From: Spirogloea muscicola
Taxonomy: Eukaryota; Streptophyta; Zygnematophyceae; Spirogloeales; Spirogloeaceae
DNA: 13,243 nt
Direction of reading: 5' to 3'
Assembly: GCA_009602725.1 (NCBI GenBank)
Contig: WELB01000237.1
Location: 23,217 to 36,459, forward strand
This document shows, piece after piece, positions 11,908-13,243 of this stretch (position 1 is the stretch's first letter; every line of letters begins with the position of its first letter). Both the position numbers and the translations under genes were made by a program. The notes under the pieces were generated by a model. That model searched no databases. It was not told the origin of the DNA and saw nothing but the letters and a program-made list of their open reading frames with translations.

Positions 11908-13243
11908 GCTACATTCGCCTTGGAGCACCTCCAGCCAGTGGCTCGCCTCCCCGAGCTGCAGGACATGCAGCTGGCGCTTGCCATGCTCAATCGATGCATT
12001 GTGCAGCGTCCTCACTACTTGGCGCGGTCGACCCCTCCCTGCCCCGCGGTGCTGGCGGCCTACACCACATTCGACGCTGGGGTCATGGAGGGCGCGGCGG
12101 CCCTCATCCGCCACGATGGCTTCCTTGCCTCGTCAGCCGCTACGCTCCAGGCCACACTGCCCCCTGGCCAGGGCGGCCTCGGCTGCCGCTCGCTCGCGCG
12201 CGTCTGCAGGCCAGCTTTCCTCGGCAGTTGGGCACAGGTCGCCGCGTCGGTGGCGCAGCGCTTCCTCCATGATGGGCGGCCCCTGCTGCAGCAGGTTGTG
12301 GAGGAGGTGGCGACTGGCTCGTTGCCTTTCCAGGAGGCCCTCCGCTCAGCCCAGGACGGGTTACTCGCGGAGCATCCTGCCCTTGCAGAGAGCGTGGTCC
12401 CCTTCGCCCACCTCGCCCACACCTCCGACTCGCAGGCGCAGGCGCGATACATGGCTGCTGTGGACAAGGTGGCGTTCACGGACACGCTGCAGCTCCTCCC
12501 CGCAAGCGACGTGCGTGGCCGTGCTCGGCTGCTGTCGGCCGCCTCCCCCGGCGCGGCAGCCTGGCTCTCTGCGCTCCCACTGTATGATGCGCTCAGGCTG
12601 CCGGACGAGCTGTTCCGCACGGCCACGCATCGCCTGCTGGGCCTCCCCCCGCCCTGCCTGCTGGGCGTGCTGCAGTGCGAATGTGGGGAGCGGTCGACGG
12701 AGCCGGCGGAGCTGGCGGCGCATCTCCTCCGCTGCGCCACTGGAGGCGAACGAACAGCTGCGCACGACCTCTTGCGTGATGCTATGTTCGGGATCTTTCA
12801 AGAGGCGGGCTACACGGTGGCGATGGAGAACGCCTCGGTCATGCCCATCCTCGAGAGGGCTGACGGACACCATACGCGTCGTGTTGACCTGGTGGCGTCC
12901 ACGCCGGGAGGTGGCGCGCGGATCATAGCCGATGTAGTCACCACCGTTGTGGTCGACCGCTCCAACCTGGGGCTCTCTGCCTCGCGGGCAGGCCACGCTG
13001 CCTCGAAGGCCGCTCGCTGCAAGGCGGCCAAGCACTCCGACCACCCACCTGCCGACGAGTTCGTCCCCTTGGCGGTGGACGTGCACAAGGCTCTTGGATC
13101 CCAGTGGCTTGACCTGTTGGCTAGGCTTGCGCGGCAGGCTGTGTCCCGCAGACGCGGCGAGCCAGCCGACTTCAACGCCGCTGGCTCGTGGGCTCAGGTG
13201 TATCGGATGCGCCTCTCTGTATCCCTGCAGCGGTCCATGGCCC
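11908..13243 (+). CDS. C-terminal part of a LINE-type reverse transcriptase protein with restriction-like endonuclease signature, open at right edge
   Basis: The frame is open for 445 codons after a TAG at 11905 and runs off the window; in-frame ATGs occur at 11965 and 11983. Seen: an N-terminal segment with LALAMLNRCIVQRPHYLARS, PPGQGGLGCRSLARV and AFLGSWAQV, resembling the region after the catalytic core in LINE reverse transcriptases. Next come AAWLSALPLYDALRLPDELF and a CxC-x12-H-x3-C cluster (Cys 12676, Cys 12682, His 12721, Cys 12733). About 50 codons on is R-V-D-x14-D (first Asp 12886, second Asp 12931). Family knowledge: early-branching LINEs (R2, CRE, NeSL, Dualen) place a CCHC finger and a (K/R)PD-x12-14-(D/E) endonuclease after the RT. 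Here proline is replaced by valine. The downstream FVPLAVDVHKALGSQ segment also looks like that domain. The RT palm with its FADD box is not found upstream, so the copy is probably 5' truncated. Third positions are GC-rich and there is no internal stop, so it is either young or selected. A domesticated nuclease gene is the alternative. Confidence 0.68.
11908..13243 (+). mobile_element. Probable 5'-truncated non-LTR retrotransposon (RLE class), 3' end beyond the window
   Basis: The element boundary is inferred from where LINE-like protein similarity begins, just after the stop at 11905. A 9-bp direct repeat, aggctacat, occurs at 11894-11902 and 11906-11914 exactly at this edge. It may mark the truncation junction or be chance. 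The 3' untranslated region, tail and target-site duplication are outside the window. Confidence 0.55.

Noticed and set aside
11978-12928. A 316-codon plus-strand open frame in another phase
   Set aside because: It is rich in Arg, Ser and Pro and overlaps the frame with LINE/RLE motifs, which remains open to the window edge. It is a typical GC-rich shadow.
12060-13175. Minus-strand open frames of 121-241 codons
   Set aside because: They are antisense shadows of the LINE-like coding region with no recognisable motifs.

Overview
The window is nuclear DNA of a eukaryote from the green lineage, most likely a streptophyte alga or an early-diverging plant. The evidence is spliced genes with GT-AG introns of roughly 110-550 bases, GC-rich exons between less GC-rich introns, a plant-type cyclic nucleotide-gated channel with a C-terminal IQ motif, and a plant-like SAC3 protein. 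The species cannot be fixed from sequence alone. I chained exons by hand using codon phase and family motifs; no transcript evidence was available.

Layout: (1) 1-123 is an uninterrupted poly-A run that abuts an open reading frame. (2) 124-3057, plus strand, is a SAC3/GANP-type gene (TREX-2 mRNA export scaffold or a related SAC3-domain protein). It lacks its 5' end and one internal segment that I could not place. (3) 3058-4915 has no recognisable gene. It holds one inverted copy of a dispersed repeat, a strong CCG/CGG triplet tract with one unresolved base, and a pyrimidine-rich CCCT tract. (4) 4916-9326, plus strand, is a complete ten-exon gene for a plant-type CNGC channel of about 835 residues. 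All expected modules are present: S1-S6, a GQG pore, C-linker, CNBD and IQ. Its third intron contains a perfect 34-bp palindrome followed by degenerate tandem repeats. (5) 9327-11907 has no recognisable gene, and its last 700 bases carry tandem and dispersed repeats. (6) 11908 to the right edge, plus strand, is a long open frame. It looks like the C-terminal part of a LINE-type reverse transcriptase protein followed by a CCHC finger and a restriction-like endonuclease signature, as in R2/CRE-like or Dualen-like elements. The catalytic RT core is absent upstream, so it is probably a 5'-truncated element.

The two host genes serve unrelated roles, nuclear mRNA export or processing and Ca2+/cyclic nucleotide/calmodulin signalling, and nothing suggests co-regulation. 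I see no obvious new defence or biosynthetic system. The most notable items are the RLE-LINE remnant, the intronic palindrome, the dispersed repeat family, and the possible assembly artefacts (poly-A edge and N at a hairpin tip).
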